Shown: positions 1-6,364 of the stretch, in pieces
Layout: each line of letters starts with the position of its first letter
How positions within the stretch are numbered: the first letter of the stretch is position 1
Assembly: GCA_937928195.1 (NCBI GenBank)
Contig: CALEYZ010000032.1
Coordinates: 1 to 6,912 of the forward strand
Source: an uncultured Limnohabitans sp.
Lineage (GTDB): Bacteria > Pseudomonadota > Gammaproteobacteria > Burkholderiales > Burkholderiaceae_C
DNA: 6,912 nucleotides
Reading direction: 5' to 3'
Position numbers and translations under genes: made by a program
Notes under the pieces: generated by a model
Database searches by the model: none
Told to the model about the DNA's origin: nothing
Seen by the model: only the letters and a program-made list of their open reading frames with translations

Positions 1-52
1 CGGCCAAGTCGACCAATTTCGCGCCAATTTGATTGATGTGTTCTGCGTCCAT
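1..52 (-). CDS. prfB: Peptide chain release factor 2, N-terminal fragment (partial)
   Basis: Only the first 17 codons are visible, reading MDAEHINQIGAKLVDLA, before the window ends. This resembles the N-terminus of betaproteobacterial release factor 2, where a short helix (M-[ED]-A-E-x-I-N-x-I-x-x-x-L-x-D-L) precedes the conserved LRGYL segment. RF2 recognises UGA and UAA stop codons and triggers peptide release on the ribosome. The ATG is the only ATG start possible, because an in-frame TAG lies seven codons upstream (71-73). No clear Shine-Dalgarno sequence precedes it. In most bacteria prfB has a programmed +1 frameshift near codon 25; that site would lie just outside the window. The call rests on a very short peptide remembered from the family, so another protein cannot be excluded. 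Confidence 0.55.
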   Translation of the reverse strand, partial: MDAEHINQIGAKLVDLA

Positions 53-94
53 GAGAGGGGGTGTCCGAATCTATTAAAGATGGGATTTTCTCAT

Positions 95-116
95 GCCTAG
101 AGGCCTCTTGCGAGGC
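95..116. repeat. Small GC-rich hairpin between the hydrolase and prfB
   Basis: GCCTC (103-107) and GAGGC (112-116) form a 5-bp stem with a 4-base loop, and the overlapping AGAGGCCTCT (99-108) is a perfect 10-bp palindrome. The hairpin starts four bases beyond the hydrolase stop codon on the minus strand. A weak terminator or attenuator for the hydrolase transcript is possible, but no T-run follows on either strand, so intrinsic termination is doubtful. The hydrolase and prfB could be read through together. Confidence 0.3.
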
Positions 117-119
117 AAA

Positions 120-1034
120 TCAGGCCAAAAAGTCCTCTAGAAGCTGTGCCAAGGCCTCGGCTTGGTCGTGATGCAGCATGTGACCCGCGTCTTGCAGGGT
201 GGCCATTTTCAAATCTGCCACCGATTTCAAGCGTTCATGGAACTCCTCCAGGGTGAATTTGCCTTTCCACCACTGCGACAAGGAGTCGTCGGAGGCCTCT
301 ACCACCAAAGTCGGCGCTTTGATTCGTTTGTAAATTTCCAGTACCTCATCAACGCGGTACAGGTAGGGGTTGACCACTTTGTGGGCCGCATCGCCCAAAA
401 TTCGCCATTGCCCCTGCGCATCGGGTTTGGCCCAATGCTGCGCCAACCAATCGGCTTTGTCTTGCGTCAGTCGCTGGTTGGTCTTCATCAGCCTTTGGGC
501 TACAGCCGCAGCATCGGGATAGGCTTTCAGGTCCAACTCACCTTTTTCCAAAGCTCGCAGTTCGTCCAACCATTGACCTAAGCGGCCTGGTGCTTGGGAA
601 GGACGGGTGGCGGCCATGCCAAACCCTTCTAAATTGACCAAGCGCCGAATGCGATCGGGACGGGCGCCCGCGTACATCATGACCACATTGCCGCCCATGC
701 TGTGGCCCACCAGATCAATGCTTTGGTCTGGGCAAAGTTGCAGCAACAGGGCGTCCAAATCCCCCAGGTAGTCTGGCAGCCAATAACTGTCAGTGTTGGG
801 GCCTTGGGTGAGGCCATACCCGCGCCAATCGGCGGCCAAAATGCGACGGTTTTTGAAAAAATCGTCAGTCATGGCCTCAATCATGAATTGCCAAGAGGCG
901 GCCACGTCCATCCAGCCGTGGGCCAAGACCAGGGGCGGCAATGTGGATTGAGGATTGCCCCATTCACGGACATGGTATTGGTGCCCGCGCAGCGAGACAA
1001 AATGGCTATTTGAGTGACGTTTAACTTGGTACAT
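120..1034 (-). CDS. Alpha/beta-fold serine hydrolase
   Basis: A 304-residue protein with a complete alpha/beta hydrolase layout. The oxyanion-hole motif HGW is at residues 39-41, the nucleophile elbow GHSMGG at 110-115 (nucleophile Ser112), a likely acid at Asp249 or Asp250 in EASDDS, and the catalytic histidine at His285 in DAGH. A lid-like helical region spans about 145-235. The HGWMD...AASW block and the LEGFG segment at 135-139 recall the serine hydrolase-like (SERHL) group. The fold and catalytic type are clear; the natural substrate (ester, thioester or lactone) cannot be read from the sequence. No signal peptide is seen, so it is probably cytoplasmic. The ATG is the furthest upstream start, since an in-frame TGA lies four codons before it. 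No good Shine-Dalgarno sequence is visible. It is divergent from the acyl-CoA synthetase across 26 bp, which may hint at linked acyl metabolism. Confidence 0.9.
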   Translation of the reverse strand: MYQVKRHSNSHFVSLRGHQYHVREWGNPQSTLPPLVLAHGWMDVAASWQFMIEAMTDDFFKNRRILAADWRGYGLTQGPNTDSYWLPDYLGDLDALLLQLCPDQSIDLVGHSMGGNVVMMYAGARPDRIRRLVNLEGFGMAATRPSQAPGRLGQWLDELRALEKGELDLKAYPDAAAVAQRLMKTNQRLTQDKADWLAQHWAKPDAQGQWRILGDAAHKVVNPYLYRVDEVLEIYKRIKAPTLVVEASDDSLSQWWKGKFTLEEFHERLKSVADLKMATLQDAGHMLHHDQAEALAQLLEDFLA

Positions 1035-1047
1035 ACTGCGAGATCAT

Positions 1048-1054
1048 AAGGAGA
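1048..1054 (+). promoter_or_regulatory. Strong ribosome binding site of the acyl-CoA synthetase gene
   Basis: AAGGAGA lies with seven bases between the AAGGAG core and the ATG at 1061, near-ideal spacing. It fixes the synthetase start and is the only strong Shine-Dalgarno sequence in the window. It occupies the 26-bp divergent spacer, so promoters for both neighbours must overlap coding sequence. No convincing -35/-10 pair was found here; TACATA at 1030-1035 is only a weak -10 candidate. Confidence 0.8.
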
Positions 1055-1060
1055 CAGGGA

Positions 1061-2812
1061 ATGCGTGTCAGTCGCCCGAAAGACGCTTACGAGAGGGTCC
1101 ATCGCCAATTCGCTTGGCAGGTGCCCGCAAAGTTCAATATGGCCGAGGTTTGCTGCGGGCGTTGGGCCCGATCTGCGCAGCATCAGAAAGCCATCGCCAT
1201 TGTGGAACACCAAACGGGGGGCCGCCCAGCAAGGACGTGGACGTTTGGACAATTGCAAGTTGCAGCCAACCGCTTGAGTGCACAACTGCGCAAGCTGGGG
1301 GTGCAAAAAGGCGATCGGGTTGCCATTGTGATGCCGCAGCGATTTGAAACCGCAGTGTCCTACATCGCTGTCTTGCAAATGGGCGCTGTGGCCATGCCAC
1401 TCTCCATGTTGTTCGGACCTGAGGCCTTGGCGTTCAGAGTCGAAGACAGTGGTGCTGCGGTCGCACTGTGCGATGAAGATTCGGTCCCTGTTTTAAGGGC
1501 TTTGCAAAAAGAGTGCCGAGGGCTTCGTTCGGTTGTGAACGTGCCGGAGGGGTTGAGGGCGGCCTCTGACAAGACGTTGGAACCGTCGCACTTCAAACCG
1601 GTGACCACTCTGGCAGACGATCCTGCCATTTTGATTTACACCAGCGGCACCACCGGCAATCCAAAGGGCGCGCTCATTCCGCAGCGTGCCTTGATTGGCA
1701 ATTTGACTGGTTTTGTTTGCAGTCAAAACTGGTTTGGTTTTGAGCCGCATGCCCCTGCATTGAAGGATGCGAAAGCCTCCTTGCCCACAGGTTCTGACGC
1801 GGTTTTTTGGTCACCTGCCGACTGGGCCTGGACCGGTGGTTTGATGGACGCCTTGTTGCCATCTCTTTATTTTGGTCGACCCATCGTGGCGTACAAAGGA
1901 CGCTTCAGTCCCGAGTTGGCTTTTGAGATTTTGGCTGCGCATGGCATCACGCACAGTTTTTTATTTCCAACGGCTTTGAAAGCGATGATGAAGGCGCAAG
2001 CGCATCCACGTCAGCAATACAAGCTTGTTTTGAAAGGCTTGATGAGTGCAGGTGAGGCGGTCGGCGATGCCGTGTTTGCGTACTGCCGAGATGAGTTGGG
2101 TGTGGTTGTGAATGAGATGTTTGGCCAAACTGAAATCAATTATGTGGTGGGCAACTGCCAAGTGTTTTGGCCCTCTAAAGCGGGCAGTATGGGGCGTGGC
2201 TATCCAGGCCATCAAGTGGCAGTCATTGATGAGCAAGGCCAGATTTGCAAACGAGGCGAGGCGGGAGAAGTGGCCGTCAATCGATTTGATCGGCATGGTC
2301 ACATCGACCCTGTTTTCTTTTTGGGTTATTGGAAAAACCCAACAGCGACTCAAGCCAAATACACAGGCGATTGGTGCCGTACGGGCGATGTGGCCATCGA
2401 AGACGAAGAGGGCTACCTTTGGTACCAGGGCCGAACCGATGACATGTTCAAAGCAGCGGGCTATCGAATTGGCCCCGGCGAAATTGAAAATTGTTTGGTC
2501 AAGCATCCGGCCGTGGTCAATGCTGCCGTGGTGCCTAAACCCGATGCCGATCGGGGTGCGCTGGTCAAAGCCTACGTGGTGTTGTCACCCGACTATGTGG
2601 CCCAAAGGGCTGCGGTGGCCAATGTTCAACAATTTGAACAAAGTTTGATGGAAGAGTTGCAGCGTCATGTGAGAGGTTTGCTGGCTCCCTATGAATATCC
2701 CAAAGAAATTGAGTTCATCGACCAATTGCCCATGACAACCACTGGCAAGGTGCAGCGCCGGTTCTTGCGTTTGCAAGAGGAAGAGCGCGCTCAGCAACGC
2801 ACAGGGGTGTGA
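1061..2812 (+). CDS. AMP-forming acyl-CoA synthetase (medium-chain/ACSM-like)
   Basis: A 583-residue member of the ANL adenylating superfamily. It should activate a carboxylic acid with ATP to an acyl-adenylate and transfer it to coenzyme A. The phosphate-binding loop YTSGTTGNPKG is at residues 193-203, the adenine-contacting motif MFGQTE at 353-358, the TGD motif at 441-443, the hinge and CoA-domain motif GRTDDMFKAAGYRIGPGEIE at 457-476, and the C-terminal catalytic lysine K563 in TTTGK. Length suits acetyl/medium-chain acyl-CoA synthetases. The PADWAWTGGLMD segment (252-263) resembles bacterial enzymes related to the ACSM family; the acid used is not determinable. Compared with my memory of relatives, residues about 224-248 carry a roughly ten-residue extra loop. 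No intrinsic terminator follows; the next gene starts 93 bp downstream on the same strand. Confidence 0.9.
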   Translation: MRVSRPKDAYERVHRQFAWQVPAKFNMAEVCCGRWARSAQHQKAIAIVEHQTGGRPARTWTFGQLQVAANRLSAQLRKLGVQKGDRVAIVMPQRFETAVSYIAVLQMGAVAMPLSMLFGPEALAFRVEDSGAAVALCDEDSVPVLRALQKECRGLRSVVNVPEGLRAASDKTLEPSHFKPVTTLADDPAILIYTSGTTGNPKGALIPQRALIGNLTGFVCSQNWFGFEPHAPALKDAKASLPTGSDAVFWSPADWAWTGGLMDALLPSLYFGRPIVAYKGRFSPELAFEILAAHGITHSFLFPTALKAMMKAQAHPRQQYKLVLKGLMSAGEAVGDAVFAYCRDELGVVVNEMFGQTEINYVVGNCQVFWPSKAGSMGRGYPGHQVAVIDEQGQICKRGEAGEVAVNRFDRHGHIDPVFFLGYWKNPTATQAKYTGDWCRTGDVAIEDEEGYLWYQGRTDDMFKAAGYRIGPGEIENCLVKHPAVVNAAVVPKPDADRGALVKAYVVLSPDYVAQRAAVANVQQFEQSLMEELQRHVRGLLAPYEYPKEIEFIDQLPMTTTGKVQRRFLRLQEEERAQQRTGV

Positions 2813-2838
2813 CTTTCAGTCAAGTCAACAGACATGGT

Positions 2839-2867
2839 TTGACAGTCAATTTCAAATAAGTTTTACA
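2839..2867 (+). promoter_or_regulatory. Candidate sigma-70 promoter of tas
   Basis: A perfect -35 hexamer TTGACA (2839-2844) is followed, after 17 bases, by TTTACA (2862-2867), a poor -10 match (3 of 6). Transcription would start near 2873-2875, giving a leader of about 32 bases. The -35 lies in a small symmetrical element, TTGACAGTCAA (2839-2849), and CAGTCAA occurs twice (2817-2823 and 2843-2849). The rest of the 93-bp gap holds no gene and no terminator that I can see. Confidence 0.45.
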
Positions 2868-2905
2868 CTCAGCCTCAATCTATTTCGCAACTGTTTCAAA
2901 TCAAA

Positions 2906-3964
2906 ATGAAAAAAATCACACTCGGTACCTCAGACCTCCAAGTCACCCCCATTTGTTTGGGCACCATGACCTTTGGTGAGCAAGTGGCTGAAAAAGAAGC
3001 GCACCAAATCCTGGACCGTTCTTTGGCTTTGGGTGTTAATTTTTTAGACACTGCTGAAATGTATTCAGTGCCGGCCAAAGCTGAGACTTGTGGCTCGACT
3101 GAAAGTATCCTGGGCAATTGGTTTGCAAACAATCCGGGTGCGCGCCAGAAAGTGGTGTTGGCCACCAAAGTGGCGGGCCCTTCACGCGGAATGCCTTGGA
3201 TTCGCGAAGGCGCCGGCATGACAGCCCAAGACATTTTGAATTCTTGTGATGCCAGTTTGAAGCGTTTGAAAACTGACGTCATCGACCTGTATCAAATTCA
3301 CTGGCCAGAACGTCATGTGCCTGCATTTGGCATGATGTATTTTGACCCCAGCAAAGACAAGATTGAAACCTCGCTCCACGAGCAACTGGCGGCGATGGCC
3401 CAGTTGGTCAAAGCGGGAAAAGTGCGACACATTGGACTCTCTAATGAGACGCCCTACGGCACTCACGAGTTCATCCGCTTGGCCGCACAGCATGGCTTGC
3501 CGCGTGTCCAGACTGTGCAAAATCCGTATTGTTTGGTCAATCGCACGTTTGACAATGCCATGGATGAAACATGCCACCGTTTGGGTGTTTCTTTGTTGGC
3601 CTATTCACCTTTGGGCTTTGGCTCACTCACGGGTAAGTATGACCAAACTGGTTTGGATGGCGAGGGTGCACCGATGGGGCGTTTGGCCAAATACGAGTCG
3701 ATGCGCAAACAACGTTGGGCGCGTCAGAGCACCTTGGACGCTGCGCGTTTGTACAACCAATTGGCGCGTGACCATGGCATGACACCGACCCAAATGGCCT
3801 TGGCGTTTTGTTACACGCGTTGGTCAGTGGCCAGCACCATCATTGGTGTGACTTCTGTGGCGCAACTGGAAGAAGACGTCAAAGCCTGGGGCACACAATT
3901 GTCAGCGGAGGTGTTGGCCGAGATTGATGCCATTCGCTTGGTTCACCGTGACCCAGCAACCTGA
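2906..3964 (+). CDS. tas: NADP(H)-dependent aldo-keto reductase, Tas type
   Basis: A 352-residue aldo-keto reductase that closely follows Escherichia coli Tas (about 346 residues) along its length. Shared blocks include LGTMTFGEQ at 18-26, AEMYSVP at 50-56, GPSR at 91-94, DLYQIHWPER at 127-136, GLSNET at 177-182 and LLAYSPLGFGSLTGKY at 230-245. The expected catalytic tetrad is present: Asp48, Tyr53, Lys88 and His132. The enzyme should reduce carbonyl compounds with NADPH in the cytoplasm; its physiological substrate is not settled, and the E. coli gene is known from suppression of tyrosine auxotrophy. The start begins directly with the first beta strand of the barrel. The leader before the ATG is AT-rich with no Shine-Dalgarno sequence. 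plsY follows after 38 bp on the same strand, so co-transcription is plausible. Confidence 0.92.
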   Translation: MKKITLGTSDLQVTPICLGTMTFGEQVAEKEAHQILDRSLALGVNFLDTAEMYSVPAKAETCGSTESILGNWFANNPGARQKVVLATKVAGPSRGMPWIREGAGMTAQDILNSCDASLKRLKTDVIDLYQIHWPERHVPAFGMMYFDPSKDKIETSLHEQLAAMAQLVKAGKVRHIGLSNETPYGTHEFIRLAAQHGLPRVQTVQNPYCLVNRTFDNAMDETCHRLGVSLLAYSPLGFGSLTGKYDQTGLDGEGAPMGRLAKYESMRKQRWARQSTLDAARLYNQLARDHGMTPTQMALAFCYTRWSVASTIIGVTSVAQLEEDVKAWGTQLSAEVLAEIDAIRLVHRDPAT

Positions 3965-4002
3965 TGCAAGCTTTGAAATTTTGAACCCGTTGAGAGTGGC
4001 CT

Positions 4003-4656
4003 ATGCCTGAAAATATCTTGAATGTCTTGCTTCATCCCGTGGGTGTGGTGATCCTGTCCTACCTGTTGGGCTCCTTGAGCTTTGCTGTCATCGTCAGCCG
4101 TTTTATGGGGTTGTCGGACCCCCGCTCGTATGGCAGCAAAAACCCAGGCGCCACCAATGTGCTTCGCTCGGGCAATAAAAAAGCCGCCATCTTCACGCTG
4201 TTGTTCGATGCGCTGAAGGGTTGGTTGCCTGTGTTTTGGGTGGTGCAGCACGGCGCCGCTTTCGGCTTGGGCGAGGGGACCGCTGCTGCTGCTGGCGTGG
4301 CCGCTTTCTTGGGTCATTTGTACCCTGTGTTTTTCAGATTCCAAGGTGGCAAAGGCGTGGCCACAGCCCTTGGCGTTTTGATGGGCGTTAATCCTTTGCT
4401 GGGTTTGGCCATCGCCCTGACTTGGATTGCCGTGGCGTGGTTCTTCAGATACTCATCACTGGCGGCGTTGATGGCCGCCATCCTTGCACCGGTTTACTAC
4501 GCGTTGGGGGGCGACATTTTGTGGCCTTTGCAAAGCCCCATGCTGGGCTTGTTGTGCCTCATGGGCATTTTCTTGGTGTGGCGTCACCGAGACAATGTGA
4601 ACCGCTTGTTGGCAGGTACAGAGTCCAAATTGGGCGCCAAAAAAGAAGTGTCTTAA
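4003..4656 (+). CDS. plsY: Acyl-phosphate:glycerol-3-phosphate acyltransferase PlsY
   Basis: A 217-residue polytopic inner-membrane protein that transfers an acyl group from acyl-phosphate to glycerol-3-phosphate, making lysophosphatidic acid in the first committed step of phospholipid synthesis. The three conserved cytoplasmic motifs are intact: GSLSFAVIVSR leading into SYGSKNPGATN at 23-52; GHLYPVFFRFQGGKGVAT at 104-121, with the glycine-rich glycerol-3-phosphate site; and WRHRDNVNRLLAGTESK at 193-209. Hydrophobic segments lie at about 13-33, 62-82, 94-110, 118-146, 150-168 and 178-192, in keeping with the family's multi-span topology. A weak Shine-Dalgarno-like GAGAG (3992-3996) precedes the ATG. 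The gene ends just before a bidirectional terminator shared with convergent yajQ. Length and motifs match the family, and nothing looks broken. Confidence 0.96.
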   Translation: MPENILNVLLHPVGVVILSYLLGSLSFAVIVSRFMGLSDPRSYGSKNPGATNVLRSGNKKAAIFTLLFDALKGWLPVFWVVQHGAAFGLGEGTAAAAGVAAFLGHLYPVFFRFQGGKGVATALGVLMGVNPLLGLAIALTWIAVAWFFRYSSLAALMAAILAPVYYALGGDILWPLQSPMLGLLCLMGIFLVWRHRDNVNRLLAGTESKLGAKKEVS

Positions 4657-4686
4657 CGCACTTGAATTTGGCGCTGATGCGCCATG

Positions 4687-4722
4687 AAAAAAGCGCCTAG
4701 GTGTTTGCCTCGGCGCTTTTTT
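4687..4722. terminator. Bidirectional intrinsic terminator between plsY and yajQ
   Basis: AAAAAAGCGCC (4687-4697) and GGCGCTTTTTT (4712-4722) are perfect 11-base inverted arms. Inside them, after a T/C mismatch, AGG (4699-4701) pairs with CCT (4708-4710) around a six-base loop. The GC-rich core has six T on each exit side, so it can end transcripts from both strands. The yajQ stop codon is only two bases from the hairpin. Confidence 0.93.
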
Positions 4723-4724
4723 GA

Positions 4725-5210
4725 TCAGTCACGGAAGTTGTTGAAACTGATTGGAATCTCGGTGATGTCTTTTTTCAGCAAAGCCATGGCGGCTTGCAAG
4801 TCATCGCGCTTGGCACCTGTGACGCGAACGGCATCGCCTTGAATCGATGCCTGAACTTTGAGTTTGCTTTCTTTCAGGGCTTTCTGAATTTTCTTGCTGT
4901 CTTCAGTGGCAATGCCATTGCGCACTTTCAACACTTGCTTGACTTTGTCGCCGCCCATTTTTTGCACGTCACCTTTGTCGAGGAAACGCACATCGACGCC
5001 GCGCTTGGCCATTTTGTTGAGCAGCACTTCGTCAATTTGGGTGAGCTGAAAGTCAGCATCACCGAACAAGGTAATTTCTTTGTCTTTCAATTCAATGGCC
5101 GCCGAGGTGCCCTTGAAATCAAAGCGGGTGGCAATTTCCTTGGCGGTGGTGTCAACCGCATTTTTTACTTCAACCAGGTTGGGTTCGCAAACGGTGTCAA
5201 AAGATGGCAT
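4725..5210 (-). CDS. yajQ: YajQ-family nucleotide-binding protein
   Basis: A 161-residue protein from the chosen start. It begins MPSFDTVCEPNLVEVKNAVD, followed by EIATRFDFKG, and ends in IPISFNNFRD, all hallmarks of the YajQ/UPF0234 family, which has two ferredoxin-like domains. The SKLKVQASIQGDAVRVTGAK block is also typical. Family members bind nucleotides; the Xanthomonas homologue is reported to bind cyclic di-GMP and act in signalling, so a regulatory role is possible here but not shown. The open frame extends three codons upstream to a TTG at 5219, but family members start at MPSFD, so I place the start at the ATG ending at 5210. No Shine-Dalgarno sequence is visible. The gene is divergent from murB (40-bp spacer) and convergent with plsY. 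Confidence 0.95.
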   Translation of the reverse strand: MPSFDTVCEPNLVEVKNAVDTTAKEIATRFDFKGTSAAIELKDKEITLFGDADFQLTQIDEVLLNKMAKRGVDVRFLDKGDVQKMGGDKVKQVLKVRNGIATEDSKKIQKALKESKLKVQASIQGDAVRVTGAKRDDLQAAMALLKKDITEIPISFNNFRD

Positions 5211-5250
5211 GGGATTCAATAATCAAGTAAGAGAATGCGACAATTCTCCC
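5211..5250. promoter_or_regulatory. Divergent yajQ/murB control region with an inverted repeat
   Basis: All promoter and initiation signals for two divergent genes must fit in or near these 40 bp. GAGAAT (5231-5236) and ATTCTC (5243-5248) form a perfect 6-bp inverted repeat with a 6-base gap, ending two bases before the murB ATG. GACAAT (5239-5244) is a plausible -10 for murB (4 of 6), with a weak TTCAAT -35 at 5215-5220. On the minus strand, TTGTCG (5243-5238) and TATTGA (5221-5216), 16 bases apart, are weak -35/-10 candidates for yajQ. Neither gene has a Shine-Dalgarno sequence at the right distance. The inverted repeat is seen directly; its role as an operator or mRNA hairpin is inference. 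Confidence 0.4.
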
Positions 5251-6291
5251 ATGAACGTGATCCGAAACGTACCCCTTCAGTCTTACAACAGCTTTGGCAT
5301 TGTGGCCAAGGCCCTGTCTTTGGTGCGCATTGGCTCTGAGGAAGATGCCTTGGCAGCGCAGAAAGACTTGCAAAATTGCCCTGAAGGGCATTGCGTACTG
5401 GGCGGTGGCAGCAACATTGTGCTGACCGGCGATGTCAAACCCCGCGTGCTCAAAATGGAAATTGCAGGCAAGCGCTTGGTCTCCGAGACCGACAAGGCCT
5501 GGATTGTGGAGGCGGGTGCTGGCGAAAACTGGCACGAATTTGTCACATGGACTTTGGAACAAGGCTGGCCAGGCTTGGAAAACATGGCCCTGATTCCGGG
5601 CTCCGTGGGGGCCTCGCCAGTGCAGAACATCGGCGCTTATGGCGTGGAGTTGCAAGACCGATTTCACGCCTTAGATGCCCTCGATTTGGTGACTGGCCAA
5701 GTCTTCAGCTTGAATGCTGGGCAGTGCGCCTTTGGCTACCGCGACTCGGTGTTCAAACATACCAGCAGTGGGCCGAATGGCATTGGTTTGGCAGGGCGTG
5801 CCTTGATCTTGCGTGTTCGTTTTGACTTGCCCAAGGTTTGGAAGCCTGTACTGGGCTACCTGGACTTGGAAAGAAAAATGACCGAGACCGGTATTTCCAA
5901 GCCGTCCGCGCAACAAATTTACCAATGGGTGTGCGACATTCGGCGGCAAAAACTGCCCGACCCCAAAGTCTTGGGCAACGCCGGAAGCTTCTTTAAAAAT
6001 CCCACGGTGACCCCCGAGCAATGCGCTGACATCATCTCCCGCGATCCCAAAGTGGTTCATTACCCCATGCCCGATGGCACCATCAAACTGGCCGCAGGGT
6101 GGCTGATTGATGCGTGTGGTTGGAAGGGTAAGAGTGTGGGCAATGCCGCCGTCTACGAAAAGCAGGCATTGGTGTTGGTGAATCGCGGCGGCGCAACGGG
6201 CGGCGAAGTGGTGACTTTGGCCAAAGCCATTCAAACCAGCGTTTACGAGCGATTTGGCATTCGCCTTGAGCCCGAGCCCGTTGTGATTTAA
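5251..6291 (+). CDS. murB: UDP-N-acetylenolpyruvoylglucosamine reductase MurB
   Basis: A 346-residue FAD-dependent cytoplasmic enzyme that reduces UDP-GlcNAc-enolpyruvate to UDP-MurNAc with NADPH, in the second committed step of peptidoglycan precursor synthesis. FAD-binding blocks are VLGGGSNIVL at 49-58 and GSVGASPVQNIGAYGVE at 117-133. Catalytic residues aligned with E. coli Arg159, Ser229 and Glu325 are present: Arg164 in GYRDSVFK, Ser246 in GNAGSFFKNP and Glu342 in LEPE. The GYRDSVFK context and the length indicate a type I MurB. The frame is open upstream, but that part lies antisense to yajQ. The N-terminus MNVIRNVPLQSYNSFGI matches the family, which usually opens with a short tail before [NS]TFG or NSFG. 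An in-frame ATG at 5209 is less likely. No Shine-Dalgarno sequence precedes the chosen ATG. It is convergent with argG. Confidence 0.96.
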   Translation: MNVIRNVPLQSYNSFGIVAKALSLVRIGSEEDALAAQKDLQNCPEGHCVLGGGSNIVLTGDVKPRVLKMEIAGKRLVSETDKAWIVEAGAGENWHEFVTWTLEQGWPGLENMALIPGSVGASPVQNIGAYGVELQDRFHALDALDLVTGQVFSLNAGQCAFGYRDSVFKHTSSGPNGIGLAGRALILRVRFDLPKVWKPVLGYLDLERKMTETGISKPSAQQIYQWVCDIRRQKLPDPKVLGNAGSFFKNPTVTPEQCADIISRDPKVVHYPMPDGTIKLAAGWLIDACGWKGKSVGNAAVYEKQALVLVNRGGATGGEVVTLAKAIQTSVYERFGIRLEPEPVVI

Positions 6292-6308
6292 AGCAATGTT
6301 CAGACAAA

Positions 6309-6335
6309 AAAAGAGCCACTGACAGTGGCTCTTTT
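6309..6335. terminator. Bidirectional intrinsic terminator between murB and argG
   Basis: AAAAGAGCCACT (6309-6320) and AGTGGCTCTTTT (6324-6335) are perfect 12-base inverted arms around the loop GAC. The plus-strand transcript from murB exits into TTTTGTGTT. The minus-strand transcript from argG exits into seven consecutive U residues (complement of A 6306-6312), so termination should be strongest for argG. It sits in the 73-bp convergent gap, which otherwise holds nothing recognisable. Confidence 0.95.
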
Positions 6336-6364
6336 GTGTTGAAGCGACTTGCTTCAAGTGGTGA

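Noticed and set aside
1311..1319. GCGATCGG occurring more than once (for example near 651 and 1312), considered as a dispersed repeat or uptake-type signal
   Set aside because: There are only a few copies, all inside codons of conserved proteins; this is expected by chance in a moderately GC-rich genome.
881..1378. A 165-codon minus-strand open frame across the hydrolase and synthetase starts
   Set aside because: It overlaps both real genes in other frames, and its sequence shows no domain; the hydrolase and synthetase motifs explain the region.
1961..2506. Long open frame antisense to the synthetase (181 codons), and a 178-codon plus-strand frame at 2112-2648
   Set aside because: Both are shadows of the synthetase coding frame, which carries all the ANL motifs at the expected places.
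5080..5250. An N-terminal extension of murB, with a hydrophobic-looking stretch that could suggest a signal peptide
   Set aside because: It is read antisense to the conserved yajQ N-terminal half, and MurB is a cytoplasmic enzyme whose family start fits 5251.
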